Source: Methylomonas sp.
Lineage (GTDB): Bacteria; Pseudomonadota; Gammaproteobacteria; Methylococcales; Methylomonadaceae
Direction of reading: 5' to 3'
NCBI GenBank assembly: GCA_002928965.1
Contig: PERU01000005.1
Coordinates: 1-64,000, forward strand
DNA length: 64,000 nt
Shown: piece by piece, positions 35,894 to 47,029 of the stretch
Layout: the number at the start of each line of letters is the position of its first letter
Position numbering within the stretch: the stretch's first letter is position 1
The notes under the pieces: model-generated
Told to the model about the DNA's origin: nothing
Seen by the model: only the letters and a program-made list of their open reading frames with translations
Databases searched by the model: none
Translations under genes and position numbers: made by a program

Positions 35894-36738
35894 AGGTGTT
35901 GTTTGTGCTTGGCTCCTGCGGCTTTGGCTTTTGGTGCAACTGATTTTTTATGGGTGGTTGGTGTAACAGAATGCGGCTCTGTAACGGTATCCGGGCGATT
36001 GGAAAAACTGTCAGGACTTCCACTTTTTAACGGTTCTCGCAGAATAAATCCCTGTATCGGCAAATGCTTGCCCCAAGCTGCCCAATGGCCGGTATTAAAA
36101 TCCGCGTATTTATGCTGCGGATCGTAGTGCACCCAGACATCTTCTTCCAAATGACACTGACGATCATAGTTGGTGTGCGACACGCGTATTCTGTAGGTGC
36201 CGTCAGGGTTAGGACAGACTTCTTCCACATACAGTGTATGACCAGTGCTCATGTGATGTTGCTGGTTAACACCAATCGACATTAAAGCCCCTGCTTGAGG
36301 AATGGCCGAGGTGTATCCGCGTTTCTGCTCGCAATTGAACAGTTCCACCGGGCTGGTATTACCCAGATTGCAGCTGGAAATTTGGCTACGGCAGCGCGCG
36401 TATGGGATGCTCTGCGGCTGGCACATAGACCCATGCTGACCATGGCCGCCAGGTGTAAGGTGAAAGCAGCTGCTGCGTACCGGCTTTTCGTCGACAACGC
36501 TACAATGCTCTGCACTGACGCGAGTTGGCAGGGAAGTTGCCGCTGACGATTGAACACTTGCAACCGAATGTAGTTCAGTCTGTTGTTTATGTGGGGGTGC
36601 CGGGGTTTCAACGACCGGCGGTGTGGTGACGCTACATGCATTTAGGCCAAGCACCATGCAGGCATACAAGAACGAATTCTTGCTACGGTATAAGCATTGC
36701 TGTTTAAGCATGTGCGAGTAATAAGCGGTTTTAGCCAT
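35881..36738 (-). CDS. Cysteine-rich lipoprotein of unknown function
   Basis: A 285-aa protein with a lipoprotein signal: basic n-region, hydrophobic core and lipobox LNAC (C35). AGAG before the ATG favours this start; an ATG nine codons later is possible. The exported part holds about ten cysteines between residues 78 and 200 (HCSVV, SSCFHL, CQPQ, ARCRS, SCNLG, NCEQKRG, VCPNPDG, QCHLEED), likely disulfides. The last 50 residues are lysine/histidine-rich and low complexity. The final four residues and stop come from a MITE2 insertion. Family not recognised. Confidence 0.65.
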   Translation of the reverse strand: MAKTAYYSHMLKQQCLYRSKNSFLYACMVLGLNACSVTTPPVVETPAPPHKQQTELHSVASVQSSAATSLPTRVSAEHCSVVDEKPVRSSCFHLTPGGHGQHGSMCQPQSIPYARCRSQISSCNLGNTSPVELFNCEQKRGYTSAIPQAGALMSIGVNQQHHMSTGHTLYVEEVCPNPDGTYRIRVSHTNYDRQCHLEEDVWVHYDPQHKYADFNTGHWAAWGKHLPIQGFILREPLKSGSPDSFSNRPDTVTEPHSVTPTTHKKSVAPKAKAAGAKHKQHLRKR

Positions 36739-36974
36739 CGAGACTCTTTTAAGCGTTAAGATTGGTTAGTTCTTTGTCATATTTCAAAACTGCCATCATG
36801 TCCGCCGGGAAGCGGGCATCCAGCGCACGGATGTTAAGTTTCAACCATCCACGAGAGCCGGATTCGCTTCGCGGTCTTCGACTCCGGAATGACGAGAATC
36901 TGCACGAATCTGAAAAGTAACATTAGGAAGCGCTATCAACCTGATAGCCTGATAAGCAGTTTAAAACCCGCCCA
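36739..36974. other. Gap with repeat fragments
   Basis: Holds GGCATCCAGCGC and CCGGAATGACGAG-type dispersed repeat pieces and a single half-end of the MITE2 family (TTAGGAAGCGCT at about 36927-36938). No gene. Confidence 0.5.
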
Positions 36975-37433
36975 TTAATCGGCGATTTTATGATAGCCCT
37001 CGGTGTTCTTGTCCACCCAGCGCGCTTGACCCGATGCCAGAGTTTCCTTTTTCCAGAATGGCGCCCGGCTTTTGAGATTTTCCATGATAAAGCGACTGGC
37101 ATCAAACGCATCGCCTCGATGCGCCGACCAGACGGCAACCAATACCAACACATCCTCCGGTTTAACCTCGCCAAGCCGATGTATCACCAAGCATTCCAGA
37201 AGCTGCCACTGGTTTTGGGCCTGCTCGACAATCTGCGCTAACTGTTTTTCTGTCATACCTGGGTAATGCTCCAGATACATACTGCTGACGCCGTCTCCCT
37301 GGTTAAAATCGCGCATGCTGCCGACAAATACACTGGTAGCGCCAAACTTTCCAGCCAGACTGGATAGGCCTGCTTGATAGGCCTGAATTTCTTGCCAGGG
37401 ATTAAATGGCTGTTCGCATAATCTGATCTGCAT
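36975..37433 (-). CDS. moaE: Molybdopterin synthase catalytic subunit MoaE
   Basis: Large subunit of molybdopterin synthase, which adds sulfur to precursor Z in molybdenum-cofactor synthesis. 152 aa from the ATG at 37433, four bases inside the moaD end. Seen: GATSVFVGSMRDFNQGD, LEHYPGMTEKQL, HRLGEVKPEDVLVLVAVWSAHRGDAFDA and the catalytic-lysine segment APFWKKE. The C-terminus is normal. Confidence 0.95.
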   Translation of the reverse strand: MQIRLCEQPFNPWQEIQAYQAGLSSLAGKFGATSVFVGSMRDFNQGDGVSSMYLEHYPGMTEKQLAQIVEQAQNQWQLLECLVIHRLGEVKPEDVLVLVAVWSAHRGDAFDASRFIMENLKSRAPFWKKETLASGQARWVDKNTEGYHKIAD

Positions 37434-37435
37434 GA

Positions 37436-37669
37436 TCAACCCCCGGTAACCGGCGGAAAAAATGCCACTTCGTCACCCTCGCCAACCAGCGTATCCATAG
37501 TCACATAGTCCATGTTTACTGCAGCCAAGGCAGACTCCGGCAAATTGATCTGTGGATTGAGTTGCTGCCAGATAGCCTGCACCGTCATGGCATTACTGAG
37601 AATCAACTCATCTTCGCCACGGCCAACATGCTCTTTCAGGCTGGCAAAATAGCGGACTTTAATCGACAT
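37436..37669 (-). CDS. moaD: Molybdopterin synthase sulfur carrier MoaD
   Basis: A 77-aa ubiquitin-fold sulfur carrier ending in the required Gly-Gly (PPVTGG), which is thiocarboxylated. Pairs with MoaE; start codon 43 bp from the divergent moaC start. Confidence 0.94.
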   Translation of the reverse strand: MSIKVRYFASLKEHVGRGEDELILSNAMTVQAIWQQLNPQINLPESALAAVNMDYVTMDTLVGEGDEVAFFPPVTGG

Positions 37670-37718
37670 GGCTGTTCACCCGATAATACAATGGAATTTT
37701 TTATAACTTGTTTTGATC

Positions 37719-38201
37719 ATGTCCCAATCAAACCTTACGCATTTTAACAGCGCTGGCGAAGCGCACATGGTCGATGTTGGTGAAAAAGCCATAACGCAAC
37801 GTACGGCGGTATGCGAGGGCTTTATTGACATGCAGTCGGACACCTTGGCGCTGATTATGGCAGGCAATCATAAAAAAGGCGACGTGCTGGGTATCGCCCG
37901 CATTGCCGGCATTATGGCCAGCAAAAAAACCGCCGATCTTATCCCGCTTTGTCACCCGCTGCCACTGACCCACATCGAAATTCAATTACAGCCCCAGCCC
38001 CAACAAAATCGGGTTCATTGCAAAACAACAGCTAAAACCAACGGCCAAACCGGCGTGGAAATGGAGGCGTTGACAGCCACCCAAATTGCGCTATTGACCA
38101 TTTATGACATGTGCAAGGCGGTTGATCGCGGCATGGTGATTCAAGGTGTACGCTTGCTGGAAAAAAGCGGCGGTAAATCCGGAAATTGGAAAACTGAATA
38201 A
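37719..38201 (+). CDS. moaC: Cyclic pyranopterin monophosphate synthase MoaC
   Basis: Second enzyme of molybdenum-cofactor synthesis, acting after MoaA to form cPMP. 160 aa from the ATG at 37719. Family core visible: [14 protein letters not shown] near the start, [52 protein letters not shown]. Divergent from moaDE. Confidence 0.95.
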   Translation: MSQSNLTHFNSAGEAHMVDVGEKAITQRTAVCEGFIDMQSDTLALIMAGNHKKGDVLGIARIAGIMASKKTADLIPLCHPLPLTHIEIQLQPQPQQNRVHCKTTAKTNGQTGVEMEALTATQIALLTIYDMCKAVDRGMVIQGVRLLEKSGGKSGNWKTE

Positions 38202-38297
38202 ATACATATGCTTGCTTTCATCACCTTGCTGTTTCACACTGACACAAGCATCTATCTTGCACAAAATCAGAACCGGCAGAATGCCGGCACAGCAAGA

Positions 38298-39467
38298 TTA
38301 GACATTCAGATTGCTTGCAATTAAGTCGCGCAGTGTTGGCAACTTGTCCTCAGGGGCCTGTACTGCATAGTCATCGCTCAAAAAATGACTGACCACCTCA
38401 AACAGGCTATTAAACGCCGCTTGTTGATCTGCAAAAAACGCTAACGCTGCTTGCGATGACAGTAAATCCGCTCCGGCGCGATTTAAAAAACCGCCAATTT
38501 GTTTGATTTTATCGGCTGGCAAATTTTGCTCAGGCATCGCGGTCTGTTGATATGTAGAAATAGCCTGCACCGATTTTTCCATGCTCAAATTCATGGAAAG
38601 ACTTGCCAGTTGCTCTGTGTCCAGACCGATTTTTTGCGCTTGCTTGAAGGCTGCCTGCATATTGTCGCTAAAAAAATCTTTGCCAACTTTAGTCATTTGT
38701 TTCAACAATAGTTTTAAGGCGTGTTGTTCGTCCTCATTCAAATCTCCTTCTATGGAAATATTGAAATCAGCGCCGCCTTGAAAACTGGATTCAAACGCTG
38801 TGGCTTCACTGCCATTTTGTTTAACATGTGCCATGCTCTGGCTCATTGCTGCAGAACCCGCCAAGCTGATTTTCACCACATCGCCTTCTTTGGTAACGAT
38901 TTCGATCTCGGCTGATTTCCTGATTTGAGCGGCAATGCCCTGTGTCCTCACTTCTGTTACGTTGACAGGATTGAGATTGCTTGACTCAAGTCTGTTTAAT
39001 CCTTCCTGGATGCTGGCATATGCATCATCCAAACTGGCATTTTGGTCATCGCTTAACAACCCCAATTGGGCTAATGCGTCACGCGCCTGCGCAAACCCCT
39101 CTTCAAGCCCCAGTCTGACATGAGATAAAAAATGGGCTGTATCAAAACCCGGATCTTGCCTGATTTGTTGTCCGTAAGACTTAGCAATATGGGTCAAGAT
39201 TCTTTCTGCCAGTTTATCTGAATCCAGTGTTTTACCGGTATGCCTGGGGTCAGAGATGAACGGGGCGTCTGTTGCTTTACTGATGCTATCAGTCAGGCGG
39301 TTTTCGACTAATTTCTGCACATCGCCATGCCGATATCGTTGACTTTTTGCCAGATTGCCTTGGGCATGAGGCTGCCAATCGTTAAGCCGAACCTGATTGG
39401 ATTGATTGGATTTTCTTGCCCCAAACGGGAAAGATGAAATGGCTGAACCAAAAGCTTGAATATTCAT
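38298..39467 (-). CDS. Conserved protein with DUF5610-like domain
   Basis: A 389-aa soluble protein without signal peptide or membrane helix. Residues about 85-150 (AERILTHIAKSYGQQIRQDPGFD... GLEEGFAQARDALAQLGLL) resemble the DUF5610 domain. A second region (about 180-260) carries IEIVTKEGDVVKISLAG and an FNISIEGDLNEDEQHAL segment. The N-terminus (NIQAFGSAISSF) and overall style recall proteins found with motility or surface genes, but no such gene is near. Function unknown. Confidence 0.65.
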   Translation of the reverse strand: MNIQAFGSAISSFPFGARKSNQSNQVRLNDWQPHAQGNLAKSQRYRHGDVQKLVENRLTDSISKATDAPFISDPRHTGKTLDSDKLAERILTHIAKSYGQQIRQDPGFDTAHFLSHVRLGLEEGFAQARDALAQLGLLSDDQNASLDDAYASIQEGLNRLESSNLNPVNVTEVRTQGIAAQIRKSAEIEIVTKEGDVVKISLAGSAAMSQSMAHVKQNGSEATAFESSFQGGADFNISIEGDLNEDEQHALKLLLKQMTKVGKDFFSDNMQAAFKQAQKIGLDTEQLASLSMNLSMEKSVQAISTYQQTAMPEQNLPADKIKQIGGFLNRAGADLLSSQAALAFFADQQAAFNSLFEVVSHFLSDDYAVQAPEDKLPTLRDLIASNLNV

Positions 39468-39557
39468 GGCAGTTACCGCATAAATGAGCGTAAAACTGTT
39501 ATCGACCTCTCATTTAAAATCTTTAACTGTCGATTGTTATAGCTTTAAGTAGCTTTG

Positions 39558-39712
39558 AGGGTCAGGTCCCGAATTAAGAATTGCTGTCTTGCCTGACGAT
39601 CACCGCGGGAAGTGATTTGGTAGAGCGCATTTGGAAATTCGGGTCTAAGAGGTCTGGTCATAGCGTTAACCGTACTTTAAAACTGGGAACTCTTAATTCG
39701 AGACCTGACCCT
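39558..39712. mobile_element. MITE/REP-like element with 25-bp inverted ends
   Basis: 155 bp. Ends 39558-39582 and 39688-39712 are reverse complements with about two mismatches (AGGGTCAGGTCYCGAATTAA). No coding sequence. Similar GGGTCAGGTC ends are known from REP elements moved by RAYT transposases, so it may be such a remnant. It lies just beyond the end of the restriction-modification operon. Confidence 0.65.
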
Positions 39713-39730
39713 TTTGTTATGTGCGTCTGG

Positions 39731-42418
39731 TTAATTTGATAAAACCAAATCCTGAATCTGTTGCGTCACATTTCGTCCCTGACCGTCCTGCTCGATCGCC
39801 ATGATAAACAAGCATCGCCCTTGACTAGACTTAGACCACAGCTCACCCACCGCACGCTTTTCGGCTGAATCGTCATTGCTGGCGTAGGCTTCACCCTTGT
39901 ATTCGACGACCAACATCCGGCCGTCTTTCAATTCGCAGACAAAATCCGGGTAAAAGCGGTTGTGGGCCAGCGGCAGCCAAAACGAGGCATGATCTCGACG
40001 CACCAAGTTCCGAATCCAATATTTCACTTCCGGCAAACTATCAATCGCTTTCGCGCATTCGTACTCTTCGCCTTGGGCTTTCAAGTCTTCAATAATCGGA
40101 TAAAAGTGTTTTTGAAATTTGTACCGGCCGGCGTAATACGGCGGACGCGCTGGGTAGTGGTCTGGCGAAAAGCGATAAACCAATTCATCCGTCAACACCA
40201 CTTGCGCCGCATGGCCGAACAAGGTTTGTTGGTAACCGGCTTTTTGCGCACGTTTGCGGTATAGGTCGATTAAATCTCTGACCGCACGTAGCAAGGGGTA
40301 TTTGTTGCGTACCAATGCGGTCACTGTGATGTTGGGTGTTTGCAGCAAATCGTTGATCAGCAGGGCGCTAAATTTGATCAGGTCGCGTTGCATCACATCG
40401 GCTTGCTTACATTCCCGATCCAGCCAGCCGATCAAGTCTTGTTCGGTAACATCTAATAAATCTTCATTGAGATTAATTACTTCGTTTTGCTGGGCAATGT
40501 GGTAGCTGATTTCCTTGCCATCCATGTCGATGGAAAAACTGTTGCTGGTTTCCTGTATGCGGAAGTTATTCAATTTGGCCGGGTAATCGAGCAAGTTCAA
40601 CTGACCGTTTTCCAGAATGGTTTCCGGTTCGATCAGTTCTAATTCGTCTTGAATGACAGCGCACAGCAACGGCAAACGACCAAACATTTCGCCGCGTTCG
40701 GATGGTGATTTTTGCGCCTGGATACTTTGGTTGTGGATGCGCAAATCGCGGGCGATGGCTTCTTGAGCAGGCTTTTTACCCACCGCTTTAAGTAAGGCTT
40801 GCTGCAACGGTTCAGACACTTCACCGCTGATGCGCACGACATAAGCGCCGTTATCCTCACTGATAGCCAATTGGCGTTTGTCGGCGTCGTCCAAATGCTC
40901 CAGATCCGGCATGGTAGGTAATTCAATCACCAAACTAACCGGTGCTGGCCGGGAAATTTCGCCACCACCACCAAAAATATCGGTTTGCCCATTACCAACC
41001 GGCGCTTGCTGACGCAAAAACGCCGCAACTTCCATTTCCTCAAAACCCATGGCAATCAACTTGTCAGTCAATTCCTTCGCGGCATTCGCAAAACCCTTGG
41101 TGGCTAAATGCGCGTAAGCTCGGTTTAAATCTTCAATCAGCCGCCGACGGGCGAACGGCATCCGCAGCACCCGGCCCAGCAATTGTTCGGCATCCTTACT
41201 GGAACTGACTTGCTTGACCGAGCAAAACACATAGGCAAATGAACAATCCCAACCCTCTTTCAAGGCTTCGATAGTGATGATGTATTCGATAGGGCAAGTA
41301 GGATCGAACAAATTCAGGCCATCCAGTTCGCGCTGGTTGCCGGTGGCAACCGCTATGGTGTCGGCTTCGATATGCAAATCGTCGGTCAGATAGGCTTTCA
41401 ACACCTCAACCGTCACTTCGCCATTTTTGGCTTCGGCTTGCAGCAAGGCAATCGGGCGGATATACGCCTCATCTTTCTGGGCATCCTGAGCTAATTTGTT
41501 GCGGGTGATAACGGTATCGCGTACCGCATCCTGCCAGTTTTGGTGCTCAGTTAAGATAATCGGCAACTTGATCATCTCTTCGGCCTTCAATTCCGCCGCA
41601 GAAACGTGGTAAAGAATGTTGCTGCCGTTGGTGGTTGAGGTGTTGGGGGTAGCGGTAAATTCGATAATCGCGGCCGGATGCACCCGCTGCAAAGTATCGA
41701 AGGTCAATGAGGTTCTGGCGTTATGCGCCTCGTCGACAATCAACAACGGCCGGTGCAGAGCCAACAAGTTGGCAAACGAGTATTTGATTTTGCCAAGCTC
41801 GTGAGCACTTAAACCCACTTCCTGAATATCGGCTTCGCTGACTTTTTCCAGCCTGTCCAGATATGGATGGTTGGGCGGCAACTTGGCGAAATGCGGCTCG
41901 AAGTTTTCGTGATACGCATACACCTTGCGCCCCGAGGTATCGTTGACGCGCAAATTAGCCAAGGTCGACACTACCACAATGGCTTTCTGCCCGATGTCTT
42001 GTGGCCGGATTTGGGTGACCTCGTCAATGTCCAATACCAGCACTTGATGATTAAAGGCAAAATCCAATTTTTCCCGGTACGGATGACCGGGCTTTTTCAA
42101 CGCATCAACGGTTTGTTGCCGTATGGTGTTGCTGGGAACCAGCCACAAGGTAATCGGAAAATCCGCATCCAGATAGCTTTTAGCCGCTGTAACGATGGCA
42201 TGAGATGCCAGCAGGGTTTTACCGCCGCCGGTGGGAATGCGGAAACACACATAAGGCACCTCGGCAAAGCCGTAATCCCGGTAGGCCAATGCTGGCAAGC
42301 CTTGCTCTTGCAAGGCTTCGGCATAAGCGTCCGTGACATTTTGCCGGTCGCGAGCCTTGCACAGAAAATCATCCAAGGTATCGATAGCGCGTTGTTGGTA
42401 GCCTTTTAATGTCAGCAT
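39731..42418 (-). CDS. res: Type III restriction enzyme, Res subunit
   Basis: An 895-aa helicase-nuclease that with Mod translocates on or slides along DNA and cuts between two unmodified sites. N-terminal SF2 helicase: Walker A FRIPTGGGKTLLASHA (about 58-73), LWLVPSNTIRQQ, DEAH in LLIVDEAHNART, TATPNT, then EALKEGWDCSFAYVFCSVKQVSS and QLLGRVLRMPFARR. The C-terminal nuclease is visible as HNRFYPDFVCELKDGRMLVVEYKG, a PD-(D/E)xK site. Downstream of mod and the toxin-antitoxin pair, all on one strand. Confidence 0.93.
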   Translation of the reverse strand: MLTLKGYQQRAIDTLDDFLCKARDRQNVTDAYAEALQEQGLPALAYRDYGFAEVPYVCFRIPTGGGKTLLASHAIVTAAKSYLDADFPITLWLVPSNTIRQQTVDALKKPGHPYREKLDFAFNHQVLVLDIDEVTQIRPQDIGQKAIVVVSTLANLRVNDTSGRKVYAYHENFEPHFAKLPPNHPYLDRLEKVSEADIQEVGLSAHELGKIKYSFANLLALHRPLLIVDEAHNARTSLTFDTLQRVHPAAIIEFTATPNTSTTNGSNILYHVSAAELKAEEMIKLPIILTEHQNWQDAVRDTVITRNKLAQDAQKDEAYIRPIALLQAEAKNGEVTVEVLKAYLTDDLHIEADTIAVATGNQRELDGLNLFDPTCPIEYIITIEALKEGWDCSFAYVFCSVKQVSSSKDAEQLLGRVLRMPFARRRLIEDLNRAYAHLATKGFANAAKELTDKLIAMGFEEMEVAAFLRQQAPVGNGQTDIFGGGGEISRPAPVSLVIELPTMPDLEHLDDADKRQLAISEDNGAYVVRISGEVSEPLQQALLKAVGKKPAQEAIARDLRIHNQSIQAQKSPSERGEMFGRLPLLCAVIQDELELIEPETILENGQLNLLDYPAKLNNFRIQETSNSFSIDMDGKEISYHIAQQNEVINLNEDLLDVTEQDLIGWLDRECKQADVMQRDLIKFSALLINDLLQTPNITVTALVRNKYPLLRAVRDLIDLYRKRAQKAGYQQTLFGHAAQVVLTDELVYRFSPDHYPARPPYYAGRYKFQKHFYPIIEDLKAQGEEYECAKAIDSLPEVKYWIRNLVRRDHASFWLPLAHNRFYPDFVCELKDGRMLVVEYKGEAYASNDDSAEKRAVGELWSKSSQGRCLFIMAIEQDGQGRNVTQQIQDLVLSN

Positions 42419-42436
42419 GGCAATCCTTGCAAAGTG

Positions 42437-42700
42437 CTAGTTATAGACCGATGAACGGTGATCAAGCGAAACCACCAGCACGATCAATGTGTCATCAATG
42501 ATGCGCGTTAAAATTCGGTAATCACCCATACGGTAGCGCCACATGTCTGACAAAGCGCCTTGTAGGGCTTTACCACTGGCGCGAGGGTTATCCAATCCTT
42601 GCAATTTCAACAAGAAATCCTGTAGGCGTTTTTTTGTGGCGTTATCCATTTTGGCAAACTGTTTGGTCGCCTTGGGAGTAAATTCAACTTTATACCCCAT
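42437..42700 (-). CDS. RelE/ParE family toxin
   Basis: An 87-aa basic toxin-like protein: KVEFTPKATKQFAKMD, DFLLKLQGLDNPRASGKALQG, WRYRMGDYRILTRI, LIVLVVSLDHRSSVYN, the standard RelE/ParE pattern. RelE toxins cut mRNA on the ribosome; ParE poisons gyrase. Which one applies cannot be told. The start overlaps the antitoxin end by 11 bases. Confidence 0.88.
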   Translation of the reverse strand: MGYKVEFTPKATKQFAKMDNATKKRLQDFLLKLQGLDNPRASGKALQGALSDMWRYRMGDYRILTRIIDDTLIVLVVSLDHRSSVYN

Positions 42701-42902
42701 GTTCCGCCATCACTTTTTCTAACGGTATCGAGGCTTCGCCGCTATCGATGAATGCCTGATAAGCCGCTGCGGCGTGCTCCGCGTCTACCTTGTCTTCTAA
42801 ATAAATATCCAGCAGCCGGTCCACGAATTGAGCCAAGTTTTGACCTTCATCTTGTGCCGCGTGAATCAAACGGTTTTCAGTGTTTGTGGGTAGATCGATC
42901 AT
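42690..42902 (-). CDS. RelB-like antitoxin
   Basis: A 70-aa acidic protein starting at 42902 with GGGAG about 9 bases before the ATG. The N-terminus resembles a ribbon-helix-helix (MIDLPTNTENRLIHAAQDEGQ), followed by LAQFVDRLLDIYLEDKVDAEHAAAAYQAFIDSGEASIPLEKVMAEHG, typical of RelB/DUF6290-type antitoxins. Cognate to the adjacent RelE/ParE protein. Confidence 0.85.
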   Translation of the reverse strand: MIDLPTNTENRLIHAAQDEGQNLAQFVDRLLDIYLEDKVDAEHAAAAYQAFIDSGEASIPLEKVMAEHGV

Positions 42903-42933
42903 GGTATTCACTCCCAAGTTAAAAAGGGCGTCT

Positions 42934-44466
42934 TTACAACGCCTTCACATCATACGGAATTTGTTTGAAGGTGATGTTGTGCTCAGCCAAGCGTGACGGT
43001 CCCAAACGGCAGCTTTCACCATAGATTGTAACCGGGCCGACATGGTCACCTATGCCGGGCAATTCGGCCAATACACGTGAGGTCAACACGTTACCGCCTT
43101 GCGGGCGGCGGTCGCCGAGGATGCCGTTGTACAGTAGATAGTAGGCGGTGCCGTCGTCAATGCCCAGCAACGGCGAATTAGCGGTTTTAGCCAGCGGTGT
43201 TTTGGTTTCCGCGTACCAAATGTGTGCGGCCAGCGCGGCGAATTTGATGTCGTGATTGAGCTTGCCGTAAGCGTCGAACACCGGTTCGCCCAGTTTGAAG
43301 AAGCGAAAGCCACCACCACCCTGCCAATCGACCACTTTGGAAATGCCACCCTGTTCGCCATCGACGACTTTTTGCAAACGGGTCTGGCAATGAGTTTGCG
43401 CGTGGTCGCCCATTTCGATGCCGATGTAACGGCGGTTCATTTTGTGAGCCACAGCGGCGGTTGTGCCGGAGCCGAGGAAGCTGTCAAGGATGAGGTCGTT
43501 GGGGTTGGTGGAGATATGCAAAATCAACTTCAAAAGCTCTTCCGGTTTCGGCGTTGCAAATGGCTCAATCTCTGGCATTAGCTTTCTCAAATGATCACGT
43601 TTAGCTGATTGGTTACTTCCTGCTTCTTCAGCTGTCCACCATGTTCTCGGTACAACACCATCTTGAACATCAGTGAGATAACGCTTAATAACTGGTAAAC
43701 CATCTCCGTTTGCACCAAAGTAAACTCGTCCTTCTTCCTGCGCCTTTTCAAAATTTGCGATAGAGAAACGCCAATAATTTCCAATCGGCGGCACAACAAC
43801 TCTTCCGGATGGCAAAGTAATTGGAAATCTTGCTGACTCACTACCACTTTTCGCAGTCCCGTTGTCTCCTTGTAGCCATGGGCCACGGGGATCATTGTCT
43901 GGATTTTTATATCTTGCCTTCTGCGCTTCTGTTCTTGGTAATGGGTTTCTTATTTTTCTCCAAATATCTCTATTTTTTGCATATAGAAGAATATGATCAT
44001 GCGCACTTGAAATGTCAGTATCGTTTCGACGACCTTTATCTTTCTCCCATGCAAAACTTGCTACAAAACTTCCCCTACCAAACACTTCGTCCATCATCAC
44101 CTTGAGATAATGCACTTCATTGTCGTCCATAGTTACCCAGATACTGCCGTCTTCGCTCAACAATTCCCGCAGCAGTTCCAAACGCGGGTACATCATGCTC
44201 AACCAAATCGAGTGTTCCAGATTGTCGTCGTAATGGCTGAAGGCCGAGCGGGTGTTATACGGCGGGTCGATGTAAATGCATTTCACCTGACCGGCGTAGA
44301 ACGGAATCAGTGCTTTCAAGGCTTCCAGGTTGTCGCCTTGAATCAGCATATTGCTGTTGCAGGTATCGCCGTAAGACAATCCCGGCACTTCTTCCAGCAA
44401 GCGGTAAGCGCATTGGCTAACGGTTTTGACGGCTTGGTTTTTGTTGAGCCAGTGCAAAATGGGCAT
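42934..44466 (-). CDS. mod: Type III DNA adenine methyltransferase, Mod subunit
   Basis: A 510-aa beta-class N6-adenine methyltransferase that sets the recognition site of the type III system. DPPY at 67-70 precedes the AdoMet motif FLGSGT at 330-335, the order expected of type III Mod. The target-recognition region (about residues 130-300, bases 43561-44075) is about 42% GC by hand count, against about 53-57% on both sides, indicating that this segment was swapped in from another source. The reading frame is intact. No simple-sequence tract that would make it phase-variable was seen. Confidence 0.92.
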   Translation of the reverse strand: MPILHWLNKNQAVKTVSQCAYRLLEEVPGLSYGDTCNSNMLIQGDNLEALKALIPFYAGQVKCIYIDPPYNTRSAFSHYDDNLEHSIWLSMMYPRLELLRELLSEDGSIWVTMDDNEVHYLKVMMDEVFGRGSFVASFAWEKDKGRRNDTDISSAHDHILLYAKNRDIWRKIRNPLPRTEAQKARYKNPDNDPRGPWLQGDNGTAKSGSESARFPITLPSGRVVVPPIGNYWRFSIANFEKAQEEGRVYFGANGDGLPVIKRYLTDVQDGVVPRTWWTAEEAGSNQSAKRDHLRKLMPEIEPFATPKPEELLKLILHISTNPNDLILDSFLGSGTTAAVAHKMNRRYIGIEMGDHAQTHCQTRLQKVVDGEQGGISKVVDWQGGGGFRFFKLGEPVFDAYGKLNHDIKFAALAAHIWYAETKTPLAKTANSPLLGIDDGTAYYLLYNGILGDRRPQGGNVLTSRVLAELPGIGDHVGPVTIYGESCRLGPSRLAEHNITFKQIPYDVKAL

Positions 44467-44508
44467 GAATCCTCTGTGAAGTTTTAGTTAGCCGACACAC
44501 CATATGAA

Positions 44509-46956
<2,448 letters not shown>

Positions 46957-47013
46957 TCAGCCTTTGCTTTATGCAAAGGGGCTTTTTGAAACGTGCTTGA
47001 TGCGTTTTATTGA

Positions 47014-47029
47014 TGTTTCACGTGAAACC
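47014..47029. promoter_or_regulatory. parS site 1
   Basis: TGTTTCACGTGAAACC matches the ParB-binding consensus TGTTNCACGTGAAACA at 15 of 16 positions. It lies between recF and gyrB, 38 bp from a second site. Confidence 0.85.
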
